Below are positions 11,106-22,996 of a stretch of DNA of 64,000 bases, piece after piece. This DNA is from Solanum dulcamara (Eukaryota > Streptophyta > Magnoliopsida > Solanales > Solanaceae). Position 1 is the first letter of the stretch. Every line of letters begins with the position of its first letter. The stretch covers positions 57,670,501 through 57,734,500 of the forward strand of contig NC_077240.1 of the NCBI RefSeq assembly GCF_947179165.1, read 5' to 3'. The notes beneath the pieces were generated by a model, which worked only from the letters and a program-made list of their open reading frames with translations, was not told the DNA's origin and searched no databases. Position numbers and translations under genes: made by a program.

Positions 11106-12584
11106 TGATTCTTATTGTTGTGAGTGAAGCCCTAGATCACATTCTATCCAAAAATAAAGAGGATTGCTCTGAGACTGATGACTCTATGGGTCTCTCAGAT
11201 GCCTAAAATGTGACTTCACTTTTTGACTCCTTGCAGTTATGTTTTCAAGAACTTTTGTGCCTTTGAGCCTCTCTAATCATTTGTTAGTTCACTCTCTAAC
11301 GCTTTCACATGGCCAAAGTCCATCCTTTTCGTATTGTGATTGAACGTTGAACTCTCAAAATCATTTTTAATGGTTGCAAGTGAAAAAATCTTAAAGACTG
11401 AAGCCAATTTAAATGAACTAAAAGTTTATTCAATGCCATATTTTTCTCCTTAAATATTTTTCTTAATCATTCAATTTAAGGTGAAGTCAAGTTTCAAGGT
11501 TAACCATATTTAGTTGCTTTTGGTCATGTGGGAAAGTGTAACAATCTTTACTATCTTATTAGCCTCAGTTTAAGATGGGAAAGTAAAAACATTAGTTTTT
11601 CAGTTTACTGAGACTGCGGAAAACTAAAAATTATATGATCATAGAATTGATTAATTGGGTGGTCAAGTATACTAGTGTATTGCACCTTTCTTATATATAT
11701 AGGAATCCCCAATTGAGATGATTTCTTCCCATTTATATAAGATTTGGTATGCAGATTTATGATTAACGATACCTGTACATAGTAGAGCAGTCATGCTATA
11801 CCAAGCCTTAACGAACATCACTATTAAAGTGAGTGCAAATTATGAATTTCAGGCATTAAAAGAGTATTGATGTACCCCTCTGTTTAGTTAAAATATTTGA
11901 TCTATCCTTTAGAAGAGTATGCATGTGTTTTTATAGCCATAGAACCTATATTTAAAAGGTAAGGTCTACCTGGTTATGTATATTAGGAATGTTATTAATG
12001 TTGTCACAATCTTCTTTGTTCAAATAATTGACTTTGGACGTGGTCTTTCGAATAAAAGTATGTTTTTTTTCTAGATCTTATTATTCATTCAACTTGTTGA
12101 TCAATGTTCTCCTAATGCACATGTGATGAAAGAATGATATTAATTATCTTATATAACCATATATCATTTCAACTTTCATAGTTTAAAATAACAAAGTTAA
12201 AAAATCCTTATTTTATTATCAATTTTAACCTTCATCATGTGTTATTCGATATAACCCCTTAATGAGAATCTATGAAAACATATTTAAACAAATCTGGGTT
12301 ACCTTCTCAAAAAATTGGCATTTACTACAAAATAAGGATTTTCATATCAACTTGATATCGAATAAGCTTTTGTGATTCCGACAATTTCTTTGTCCAAATT
12401 TGTATAAATGAGTTTTAACTTTTAAAAATTTAACTCAGTTAATCTCGTAATATTGCAAATCATGTATGGCAGGGTATTGTGTTGAGGCTGGCCCTAAGAT
12501 TTTTAGCATATCCATCCCAACTCGCTGGTTTGGTGGATATCATTCTTAGCCCAATGTTGCTAATTGAATTTTGTCTATTGTTCA
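11106..12584. other. A/T-rich region, no gene recognised
   Basis: I find no coding segment, LTR or clear repeat family here. Near 11660-11720 a TATATATA stretch follows other A/T-rich DNA. Some of the sequence just after 11105 may be decayed 3' sequence of the F-box pseudogene, but the reading frames are too broken to claim. Confidence 0.4.
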
Positions 12585-12890
12585 ATACTACACCAAAAGA
12601 GGCTTTTAGTGGCTATAGATTTTTCTTTAAGTGTTGCCACAAATATTTTTACTGACAGTTAAGTAAATATCATGCATCCAAGAATGCTAAAGCCTTTAGC
12701 GATATTTGTATCAAGTGTTGGTATACAACACTTATATTAATATCACTATTTTTAGTTTCATGCATTTAGCTCAACTACTAGTGTTGGTTAAACTATCTAA
12801 GAAATGTAATATCAAATATACTTTGCGGCTTTTGTTAAGGGCAAAAAAATTGCAATAATTTTAACTAAAGGTGACATGTTTCAGTGGGAA
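12585..12890 (+). mobile_element. candidate DNA-transposon end (CACTA-like), partial
   Basis: ATACTACACCAAAAGAGG at about 12585 followed by TTTTAGTGGC and GTGTTGCCAC blocks resembles the terminal and subterminal repeats of non-autonomous plant CACTA-type elements. No matching inverted end or target duplication is visible downstream, so the element, if real, is truncated. Confidence 0.3.
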
Positions 12891-12897
12891 TGCACTT

Positions 12898-12991
12898 TAA
12901 TCCACTTATTTAACCAGTGACTCTTTTCTAGCATCATAAAAAAGTAATCCACATATTTAACCAGTGACTCTTTTATAGTATCATAAAAAAA
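12898..12991. repeat. two tandem copies of a 47-bp unit
   Basis: Units 12898-12944 and 12945-12991 each begin TAATCCAC and contain TATTTAACCAGTGACTC and an ATCATAAAAAA tail, with only a few differences. A third unit starts (TAATCACAAG at 12992) but diverges. Confidence 0.85.
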
Positions 12992-13647
12992 TAATCACAA
13001 GTTAAATAAATCCAAAAGCAGTAATAGTAAAGATATCAAACCCAAGGAGTCATTCACATAAAACAAGAAGAATCAAATTCAATACATGCATTTTCTAATC
13101 TTCAAGCGGTCAAAAATGTATGAATTTTCAAAACAAAAAACATGTACAACAATGGAGAAATAGGGAAACTGCGCCACTATTTTTTTCCTTATAGAAACTA
13201 GCAGCTTCTCAAATCAGGACCATTTGTTATAGATGTCATTTCTTGAACAACTCCACCATTTGAAAGAATCTCTTGCTATAAGATATCAAATAGAACTTCC
13301 ATAAGTCAACGAGTTTCTAAAAAAATGGTATTGTATTTCAAGAATTAATACTCTTTGAAGACAACTCACTCCTTAAACAACAAATATGAAGGGAAAAACG
13401 AATATCCGTAAATAGTATTCCAAATTTTCAATGAAGCTCAATAACAACAGAATATTTAGGGAAAAATGAATATTCACAAATAGTATTCATATAAAGTCTC
13501 TATTTTGTGGTTGATATATCTTTCAATTTCTTAATACAACAATATAACTTCTATGAATCATAATACCCAAAAAAATATTTGTGAATCACAAGTGAGTCTG
13601 CACTGCAATTTAGGGATATTGAAACACAAATATTGGACAAATCTAAC
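12992..13647. other. A/T-rich flank of element T, no gene
   Basis: There is no coding sequence. Two similar short blocks (around 13390-13420 and 13455-13485, sharing GGGAAAAA-GAATAT and AATAGTATTC) suggest a small local duplication. The last five bases, CTAAC (13643-13647), form the left copy of the proposed target duplication of element T. Confidence 0.45.
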
Positions 13648-15280
13648 TGATAATGTTCAAGTATACCTCTCGAAAGAAATATAGATGATCATTAGCAAAA
13701 TATTTACCCAACTAAAATTCGGGGTTGATCCCACAGGAAATAGGCTTAAACAAGTATATTAGTTATCACTTTTCAGTTGTAGGTTATACTTCCCAAAAAT
13801 AAAAGTGCATAAAATAAAAGTAGGGGATTTTCGTTTTGATTTAAGAATTATTAATAAAGTAATGACGGGACATCAAGATTTAGTTTGCAAATAGGATAAA
13901 GATTAGGCTATGGCTCTGTTTCCCATGACATATAACTTAATAGAGAACTCGTATTCATCATATCGATCAATGTATTGCATGCAAAATCTAACAAGTCTGG
14001 TAACATCTAATTCACCTCCCGGTCCTTCTTAAATGTATCTCATTTGTCTCCTCCTAGTCTCAGAATGTATGCTTTACTAACCCTTCCTCTGGAGCTCAAA
14101 GTATTATCTCCTCCCGGTCTCAAGTAACTTGAATGAAGTTTTATCCCTTCTTTCGAAGTTAGACTCTCCAAATTTCTTTTTTGATAATCTTTTCCCAATC
14201 ACTAAAAAAGAATTTTGAATGAAGAAATCACAAAAAATGCAAAAATAAATCACAAATATCAATTCTACGTTTGCCTACCTAGTTAAGTCGTCATGGTTCC
14301 CACAACCCTAGTTGTGGGATTAGCATTGCATAATTATGATAAATAACGCAATAAAAGATGAATAAATCATGTATTAGGAAGATTACAAATACCAATGAAT
14401 CAAACTCACAATTTGAAGAATAATACTTAGATTGGATTACCAAAACAAGAGCCAAAAGAACTAAGTTATTGTGTTGTTCTTCCAAATCTGTCTAGACCTG
14501 TAAGTTCAAGGAATCAAGACTCAAAACTAGAGTTTAGTTCATTTAATGTATCCTAACAATAGTAGGAAAAGCGTACCCTAAAAATATAACAAAAGTGGAT
14601 ATTTATAGAAGTATAAAAACTAGTCCTAACTAAAGTAGTAGAACCCAAGTTTATGGGCTTCAAATTGTCTCTGGACGGGCACCATCACGAACAATGGTGA
14701 GCACCACGGCTCATGGTGGTGCATCGTGGTCCTTACCTTGGCTTTGGGTGGCTGTACATCCCACCACGGCACCCACCATGGAAGTGGTGAGCACCACGAC
14801 TCATGGTGGTGCTCATTGGTATATGCCTCTACTAAATTCTTACTGCTTCTCCTGAGAGACTTGTTCACGACTGGAGGCTTCTCTTCACGGTCAGTGATGT
14901 GAAGTCTCGGGGTGTGTACCCTTCATATAAACATGCATATTTCACCTACAAGTGTCCAGTAATAGGTACTTTATGGCATGGTGATGTTCGTTGTGCTTTG
15001 TCCTTGCATGTTGTGGCAAAACCTCACCAAGATCAAGTTATTTTCACACTTCTTGAGTATTTTTCTTTCCTTGTGCTCTCTTATCAATATCAATATACCA
15101 CCTTGTCCAAATTCAATCAAATTTCCACAAAAACCCATCCAAATATCCTCAACTCAAGCAAACTTCAATTTCCCTAAAAACTAAACAAAAACACATATCA
15201 AACTAACAAAACACGCTTGAAAACTTATAATAATTCTTATGTTTTAGGCATCATAAATGTCATATTTTGGAGACATATCA
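13648..15280 (-). repeat. 3' LTR of element T
   Basis: The minus-strand LTR starts TGATATGTC at 15280 and ends ATTATCA at 13648 (TIR TGATA/TATCA). It aligns along its length with 31340-32940, for example 14281-14400 against 31951-32080. It contains two imperfect palindromes of the CACCACGGCTCATGGTGGTG type (near 14699 and 14788). Small frames at 14291-14485 and 14626-14868 are incidental. Confidence 0.75.
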
Positions 15281-15783
15281 ATACCCTCAACTTAAAATTA
15301 TTACTTGTTCTTAAGAAATAACACAATATAAAACCAAACGACGCACAAATATAAGCAACTCATAGGAAATATATAGCTGCTCTACAACATAAACCACATT
15401 CCCAACTTCACTTTTGCAATGCACTCATGCTCTAACCAACTTGCAAGGATTACTTCATAGCATCGTACTATACATAGCTAACCAAATCAATGTGAACAGT
15501 CATGTACTAGTCAATATAGTAACAAAACAACACAATCACAGTTCCCTCACCACAAAGAAGTCTCTCACACAGTGTATATAAGCAAAATAGAGACCGAAAT
15601 AAAACTACTCGCACTCGCAAATGAAGTTCAAATAATGCAAAAGCAAAGACCATATGCTTGCCCTTATTTTCAATACTTCAACTCTTGAATAACCTTTTTA
15701 GGATCAGAATAGGACTTTTTAGTCTTGTAACATGGGCTCAGGCTCAAGTAGGGTACATTTAGGATAAAAGTGACTACTTTTTC
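15281..15783 (-). other. element T internal 3' end with polypurine tract
   Basis: On the minus strand AAGTTGAGGGTAT (15293-15281) lies directly before the LTR start, as a polypurine tract should. Upstream is non-coding sequence typical of the post-ORF part of Tat-like elements. It is interrupted at 15783 by E1 and resumes at 25224. Confidence 0.6.
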
Positions 15784-18029
15784 TTTAAGGTCCTATGGGT
15801 TGGAATGTGTCATAATAAGGTAAAATAAAGGAAAAATGGCTTCAGAGGATTTTTCCGACTCGTATACCATGAGATGAAATTTTTAAAGAATTGGTCAAAT
15901 TAGAAGACTCTACGACCAAGGTGCATCGTGGAGTTATTTCCTGATAGTACAAAATTTCCTGAGCTCAAGTTGAACTCAAATCTAGTCAAATTTGACCTAG
16001 TGTAGGAAATTGTACATAAAACACATTTGATGCATGCGTTTTATGTGTAATTTATGTTACTGTGCTTTGAGAGCTCAATTTACCTATTTCAGAAGAAAAT
16101 GAACTAAAATGGGAAATCTCCTCATAGAGGACTTGTTCCCGGATAAGTTCAAATTTGTGCAAAAATTTTCAGATTTAGGAGATGGCAACTTGGACATTTC
16201 CCTGAACCTATGTAGGCGGGTTTTGATGATTTATGGGGTTATTTTCCACCCTTCTCACTATCTTGAACTCTAAAATTCATTCCTCCTCATTCTCAAATCC
16301 CCTCCTACAAGATTACCTTTGAAGATAAGAATTCAAGATTCCCATTGAAGACCTAATATCAAGATTTCTTCAAGTCCATCAAGACTTCTCCAATTCTTAT
16401 TCAAGTTCTTGTCTAAGAAATGTGGGTTTCTTCATCCATGAGTTCTTCCACCCAAGGAGCCCAAAATCCTTCCCAACTAATTCCTTTGAATTCAAGTATT
16501 GATTCTTTATGGGTACTTCTAATTTCTTCTTACTAGCATGAAACATGATTGAAATTTGTGGTTATTGACTTAAATTGCATGAAATTAATTACTTCATATA
16601 AATACCCTAATTTCCTATCTTGGGTTTATGAATTTTCAAATGGGTATTGTTCAATCCTTCTCAAATTTCTAGATTATGGTTTAGATTATTGATATTATAA
16701 TCAAATAAGCTTATATTACAACTCAATTGCATAGATTGTTGAATTTCAAGTATTTTCCTATCTCAAGCTATTATGGATCTTTGAAATGAATGGTGGGTTA
16801 TTTGAAGTATGTTTTGAATTGACTTAATTTATAATGTTAATGCATGGTCCTTTTGAAATTCATGTTGAAAAGATGAATTGAATAGAACCCACCTAGTTTC
16901 TCTATCTTTTCGATAAAGTTTGACTTAAAAGATTTTTGACTCCAAATGAAAGTTATGAATTAAATATTTTTATAAAGGGAGTCTTATGATGAAATAATTG
17001 AATGACGAAAGGGATTCTTAGCCAAAGCAAGTTTTCAATGTTAAAGGAAAATTCTGGCATTGAATCAAATGAAATGTTTTAATGAGTTATTCTACTGAAT
17101 GATGATTTGATGTTAAGTTATACAATGCTTATGTTATTTGATATCTAAATGTATTTCATGGGATTGATCTAGCACTGAATCTAGCATTTAGATGGGGACT
17201 CGACTTAAGGAGTTCTTAAGTAAAGTCTCATGTTGCATTAACTATGTGCCAACATAGGGGCCTTTGTGGGTTATTTAGGCTAGTAGATCCACAATTTGCC
17301 CTTAAAGTTAAAGTTAAAGAAATGATTAAAGTTGACGGAGTTATACCGACAAGTAGTCTCCCCATGCCAACGTAGGGGGTTATGTTGGATTTCATGTTAT
17401 AGCTAGCATGGTCTTAAATGTAGGTTATAGGCACTTTCCCACAAAATAAATGTTTCAAAGTTTGATATGATGATTTATCATGCATGCATTCACTTATTCA
17501 TATTTCTTATAAATGTGTTGATGTTCTTTTTTATATATCATGCTCACATACTTTGTACAATCAAAGTAATAAAGCATATTTTTGCCTATATGATATCATC
17601 ATGTAGGAACCGAAGTTGGTCCACACTCTCCTCCATATGGCAAGATTGTTCGTTGAAGGCTACCACTATTAGTGAGTTCCCATAGTTCAGGAACAATACC
17701 CCTATTTTCCTTCTAGCTTATGTTATATTCAGACACTTGAGTTACATTTTGGTATTTTGACTTAATCTTAAGAGTGAACTAGGGACATGTCTTAGTCTCT
17801 GCCAAGTCTTTAATATAGAAGGTATTTTTGGACATATTAAATGATGTTATGTTGACTTTGACTCTTATTGAATGTCAAATCCCTTAGTATCGATATCCCT
17901 TTATATTTCTGCTTGAATTGTTTATCATTACCGATGAAATGCTTAATAAATGCTAAGAGGCTTGGGTGAGGTATCTCCATGTGCTTTATTTACCGTGTTA
18001 CATTTAGGCCTTAGTCTTAGGTCATGACT
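15784..18029 (+). repeat. 5' LTR of E1
   Basis: The LTR is about 2.2 kb, from TTTAAGGTCC to TCATGACT, and matches the 3' LTR at 22997-25223 almost line by line (for example 16570-16740 against 23770-23950). The exact start is uncertain: an internal TGTCAT at 15808 would pair with the terminal ATGACA of the 3' LTR, but the shared sequence extends upstream to 15784. Confidence 0.85.
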
Positions 18030-18030
18030 A

Positions 18031-18048
18031 ACTTGTTATCAGAGCCTG
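18031..18048 (+). other. E1 primer-binding site (initiator-tRNA-Met type)
   Basis: CTTGTTATCAGAGCCTGA follows the 5' LTR by a few bases and matches, with one change, the TGGTATCAGAGC signature used by most plant Ty3/gypsy elements to prime minus-strand DNA synthesis. Confidence 0.75.
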
Positions 18049-18244
18049 AGGTTTTGAAATGGTCTTCGGAGTCTAACATACTGCATCAAATAGGGTCTTG
18101 TTCATGGTTTTAAAGCATGCCATAACTATGAATAGGAGACTATGAGACATTTAGGAAAGTTTTCACTTCTTTAAAATTCATGCCATGTCTTAAAGTGTCC
18201 TAAGCCTTCCTCTAACTAACAACCCATTTTGTGTTATCTAGACA

Positions 18245-19290
18245 ATGTCTCATAGAAGAGCAGCTCTAAGAGCAAGGGTTGACAATGAGGACCAAGCTCT
18301 TTTGGTTCCCGATGGCCCACATCATAAGGAGCCCAGTTTCACAATATCTTTATGATGTTGTTTCAAGCCATAGAAAACCAAAGGAATCAAGGTGTTCCTC
18401 CTCCCTAAATATAAAATCCAGCCTCTAGTATTCGATATTTCCAATTGTTGAATCTATTGGAGTTCAATGGTTCTAAACTAGATAAGGACCCTATGGAGAT
18501 CATTGATGAGGTGTACCATATTGTGGCTATCATGGGTGTACCACCGAATGAGAAGGCCGAGCTAGTCGCCTATCAATGCAAAGGTATGGCTCCAATGTGG
18601 TACAAATAATGGGTTGTTGAGAGGGATGGAGAAATGAGGCCAATAGGATGGGAAGAGTTCAACGGTGCCTTCCTAGACCACTTCTTTCCATTGGAGCTAA
18701 GTGAGTCCAAAATCTAAGAGTTCATCAACCTTCGTTAAGGGAGTATGAGCATAAACGAGTATGCCCTCAAATTCACTAAGTTGTCAAGGTATGCTCCCTT
18801 CTTGGTCTCTGACCCACGAGCTAGGATGAGCAAGTTTATTTTTTGTGTCTCAAGATTGGTGTCCAAGGAATGCAAAATGGACATGTTGGGCAAGGATATG
18901 GACATCTCTCAGTTAATGATTTATATGAAAAAATTAGAGAAGATATGTTGAGGAAGAGATCAAGGGGGTTCAAAAATGCTAGAGTGAATAGTGAAGGGTT
19001 CAACTCTCAAAGGTTCAGTTATGATAACAATGGCAAAGTCCAAGGTGGGCAACCATTTGTGGGACAAGGTTCCACCAATACTCCTTCTCCCAAGCTTAAC
19101 AAGGACAATGGTCCCAAGAGAAAATTTTGGTTCCCAAACTTTCCCCTATGTAAGAAGTATGAGAGGACGCACAAAGAAGAGTGCTTGGCAGGCTTAAGAG
19201 CATACTTTAGATGCGGAAAACTGGGTCATGATGCTCAAGATTATAGAGGTGGTGTTGGTGGTAGGCCGCAAGGCCAAGTTTAGATTTTTT
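18245..19290 (+). pseudogene. E1 gag, degenerate
   Basis: Gag would form the virus-like particle. From an ATG at about 18245 (MSHRRAALRARVDNED) the frame is broken several times. The capsid-like core is recognisable at 18745-18951 and the nucleocapsid-like basic region at 18843-19283. The zinc knuckle near 19200-19250 reads YFRCGKLGHDAQDY: two of the four C-x2-C-x4-H-x4-C ligands (the first and last Cys) are Tyr, so zinc binding would be lost. It is followed by the protease region with no clear gap, as in related gag-pol polyproteins. Confidence 0.75.
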
Positions 19291-19439
19291 GAGCATTTTT
19301 CCACTTATCCAAGGAATCCCTTTCTTGACATGGATAACAAGCTCAAGGAGGTGGTCAACGCACCAACCGCTCTTATGCCTTGCATGGGAGGCAAGATGTT
19401 GAGGAAGCACCAAATGTGGTTACAGGTATGTTAAAGATC

Positions 19440-19730
19440 TTTAATTTTGATGTATATGAATTGTTGGATCCAAGTGTAAGCTTGTAGTTTGTTACTCTAT
19501 TCATATCTAATAGGTTTGATACATTGCCCGAAATGTTAGTAGAGCCTTATTTGGTGTCTACCCCAGTTAGTGAGTTAGTTGTGATTAGAAAAGTCTTTAA
19601 GGGTTGTCCCGTATTCATCTTGCATAAAGTTATTCCTTGTGATCTCATAGAGATTGACATGGTATATTTTTATGTTATTCTTGGGATGGATTGGTTGCTT
19701 GGTCATATTCTTATATAGATTATAGAACTG
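19440..19730 (+). pseudogene. E1 aspartic protease region
   Basis: Near 19465-19495 the active-site region reads DPSVSL then a stop, then FVT, a decayed form of the D-[ST]-G-A type loop. Downstream, 19524-19718 keeps the conserved tail VILGMDWL. This domain would cut the Gag-Pol polyprotein. The lost glycine and the stop make it inactive. Confidence 0.65.
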
Positions 19731-19919
19731 ATAGAGTCAAGTTCCAATTTCCAAATGAGTCCATTCTTGAATGGGAGGGTCGTGATTCAAGTAAAAGGTA
19801 AGTTCATTTCTTGTCTTAAGGCCCAAAAATTAATTGCTAATGATTGTATTTACCACATTGTGAGGGTTAAGTATGTCAACTCCGAAATTCCTCCTCTTAA
19901 GTTATTCCCGTAGTCAATA

Positions 19920-20700
19920 ATTTTCCCAATGTCTTTCCTGATGACCTTCTCGGTATCCCTCCTGAAAAAAGAAGTTGATTTTGGTATCAATCTCCTCCCC
20001 GATACCCAACCTATCTCTATTCCTCCTTATCGCATGGCCCCAGCGACATTGAAAGAGTTGAAGGAATAATTAAAAGACTTGTTAAAAAGGGGATCATAAG
20101 GCTAAGTATTTCACCATGGGGTACTCCCAGTTTGAATGTGCATAGACTATCAGCAATTGAATAAGGTGACCATTAAGAGCAAGTAACCAATCCCTAGAAT
20201 AGATAACCTATTTGATCAATTGCAAAGGGAAAGTCAGTTCTCCAAGATCAAACTTTGGTCTGACTATCACCAACTAAGGGTGAGGGAGTGTGACATTCCT
20301 AAAACGGCTTTCCAAACAAGGTATGGTCACTTCGAGTTTATGGTGATGAGTTTTGGGTTGACAAATACGCATGCGGTGTTTATGGACTTAATGAATAGGG
20401 TGTTTAAACCCTATCTTGAAACTTTTGTTGTGTTCTTTATTGATGACATTTTGATTTACTCTCAGGGTGAGAAAGAACATAAGAATCACCTGAGGGTTGT
20501 GCTTCAAACGTTGAGGGATAGATAATTGTTTGCAAAATTTAGTAAGTGCGAATTTTGGTTGAAGGTAGGTAGAATTTCTAGATGCCATAGTGTACGGTGA
20601 TGGGATCAAGGTTGATCCTAATAAAATGGAGGGTGTCAAGAATTTTCCTAGACCATTGTCTCCTTCATACATTAGGACTTCTTGGGTATAGCTGGGTACT
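19920..20700 (+). pseudogene. E1 reverse transcriptase
   Basis: The frame 20220-20525 carries the RT palm: [25 protein letters not shown] and the catalytic FIDDILIYS. Upstream frames (about 20000-20200) contain the fingers region with PPYRMAP-like and [14 protein letters not shown] blocks split by stops. The catalytic aspartates survive, but several nonsense changes before and after (for example at 20522) remove function. Confidence 0.8.
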
Positions 20701-20859
20701 ATAAACGGTTCGTCGAAGGATTTTCTTTCATCTCATGTTCTATGATGAAATTGACCCAGAAGAAAGAAATATTTTATATGGACGGATGAGTGTGAAAATA
20801 GTTTCCAAACCTTGAAAAAGATCAACTTATCTCCACTCCTAATTTGACTCTACTAGAAG

Positions 20860-21383
20860 GATTAGAAGGGTTTGTGGTTTATTGTAATGCTTCAAAGATT
20901 GGTTTGAGTTGTGTCTTAATGCAAAATGGCAAGGTCATAGACTATGCTTCTCGGTAATTAAAGGCGTATGAGCGTAACTACCTTACCCATGATCTTGAAT
21001 TGGCGGCCATTGTTTTTTCTTTGAAGATTTGGCAGCATTACCTCTATGGGGTTCATATGGATGTGTATACTGATCAAAAAAATCTTCAATATGTGTTCAC
21101 CCAAAAGGAACTTAATCTACGGCAAAGAAGGGGGCTAGAACTCCTCAAGGACTATGACATGAGTGTGCATTATCATCCAGGTAAAGTCAATGTGGTTGCT
21201 GATGCACTTAGTAAAGTGTTTGTGAGGAGTGTGGCCCATGTTGACGAAGGAAAGAGTGAGTTGATGAAAGACATTCACCGGTTGGCTAGATTAGGGGTGA
21301 AGTTATATGGTACCAATGATAGTGGTATTGTTTCTCAAAATGGGTTTGAATCCCCTTTTGTGGTGGATGTTAAATCAAAGTAA
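20860..21383 (+). pseudogene. E1 RNase H
   Basis: After RT, decayed sequence reads VVYCNASKIGL-CVLMQ (the usual catalytic D-A-S is N-A-S), then an ASR-stop. The frame 21000-21383 then has [49 protein letters not shown], and [15 protein letters not shown], the typical RNase H to connection end. It would remove RNA from the RNA/DNA hybrid. Confidence 0.8.
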
Positions 21384-21589
21384 GATCTTGACCCGACATT
21401 TATCGAGTTAAAGAAGTTAGTGAATGAAAAAAAGGTAAAGGTCTTTTCCCAAGGGGCAGATGGGATGCTATACTCTTAGGATCAGTCATGCATTCTAGAT
21501 ATGGATGGTCTAAGGAGTTATATCTTGATGGAGGCTCATAATTCTACATACTCCATTGATCCCAATTCGACAAAAATGTACTGAGAGTT

Positions 21590-22800
21590 AAAAGAGTTCT
21601 ATTGGTGCGGTGGCATGAAGAAGGACAAAGAAAAGTTTATTTTCGAATGTCTGAATTGTCAATAAGTGAAGGCCGATCATCAAAGGTCGGGTGGCCTATC
21701 CTAAGACATTGAAATCCCTACTTAGAAGTGGGAGATGTTATATGAATTTTGTAGTGGGTTTGCCTCACACCCAGAAGCATCATGATTTAATTTAGGTAAT
21801 TATTGATAGAATGACTAAGTCAGCTCACTTCCTATTGGTTAAGACTTTCTATAGTGCTAAATACTATGCCAAGTTATATATTCGGGAGTTGGTGAGGTTG
21901 CATGGTGTGCCGTTGTCCATTATTTTGGATCGTGGTACCTAATTCACTTCTCACTTTTGAAGATCATTTCAAAAGGGCCTTGGTACTAACGTAAAGTTGA
22001 GCACAACATTCCATCCTCAAATTGATAGGCAAGACGAAAGGATAAATCAAGCACTAGAGTATATATTAAGGGTTTGTGTGTTGGAGTTCAAAGGAAATTG
22101 GGATGATCATCTACCGCTCATCGAGTTTTCCTATAATAATAGTTACCACTCAAGTATTGAGATGGCGTCGTTTAAGGCTTTGTATAGGCGACGATGTAGA
22201 TCCCTGGTTGGTTGGTTTGAAGTAGGTGAGATGATCTTGTTGGGCCTGGATTTGGTACTTTATGCTTTAGAAAAGGTGAAGATCATTAGAGAAAGGTTGA
22301 AGATGGCTCAAGGTCGTCAAAAGTCCTATTCCGACACTAGAAGAAGGGATCTTGAGTTTAATGTGGATGGTTAGGTGTATTTGAAGGTTTCACCCATGAA
22401 GGATTTAGTTCAATTTGATAAGAAAGGGAAATTGAGACCTAGGTATGTAGGGCCTTATAGAATCTTAAAGCGGCTTGGCAAAGTTGCTTATGAGTTGGAA
22501 TTACCTTTAGAAATGGCCATGGTTCATCCGTGTTCCATGTGTCTATGTTGAAGAAATGTGTGGGAGATCCTTGTTCTATTGTGCATTTGGAAGTAGTGAA
22601 TGTTGAGGAAAATTTGACCTATGAAGAGGTTCCGGTTGAAATTTTAGACCGGCAAGTCAAGAGATTTAGTAACAAAGAAATTGCACCTGTTAAAGTCTTT
22701 TAGAGGAATCAACAAGTTGAAAGTGCTACATGGGAAGCGGAAGCAGATGTGATGAAACTTTACCCTCATCTTTTTCACTTTACTCAAGCCTACGATATTA
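21590..22800 (+). pseudogene. E1 integrase and chromodomain-like tail
   Basis: Parts of the zinc-binding and catalytic core are readable in broken frames at 21590-21960 (DRMTKSAHF type block near 21808). The frame 21997-22374 covers the FHPQ-DRQDERINQ block, the LIEFSYNNSYHSSI-MA block and the basic ERLK-AQGRQKSYSD-RRR-LEF segment. The tail at 22540-22790 (EEVPVEILDRQVKRF, ATWEAEADVMKLYPHLF) is the chromodomain-like end. Stops at 22372 and elsewhere inactivate it. Confidence 0.8.
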
Positions 22801-22996
22801 AGTCATCCTTGCTAAATTACTTGAAATCCTTGCATTTCAAATTTTATTGTCATATGCAAGCATAGTTATGAAATGTATTTTGAATGATGTATTAAATTGC
22901 ACTATTGCTTTAATGATGGGCTTTTAGTTAACACTCTACTCTACTCAAGCTAAGTCTTGTCTTATTCGAGGAAGAATATTCCCAAGGTGTAGATAT

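Noticed and set aside
8604..12600. A CACTA transposon bounded by ACTACAAGAAAA (8606) and ACTACACCAAAA (12587)
   Set aside because: Both motifs are in the same orientation, so they cannot be the two inverted ends of one element.
15200..15207. CTAAC near 15203 as the second target duplication of a solo T LTR
   Set aside because: The same bases occur at the same place in the other T LTR (about 32860), so they are part of the LTR and not a duplication.
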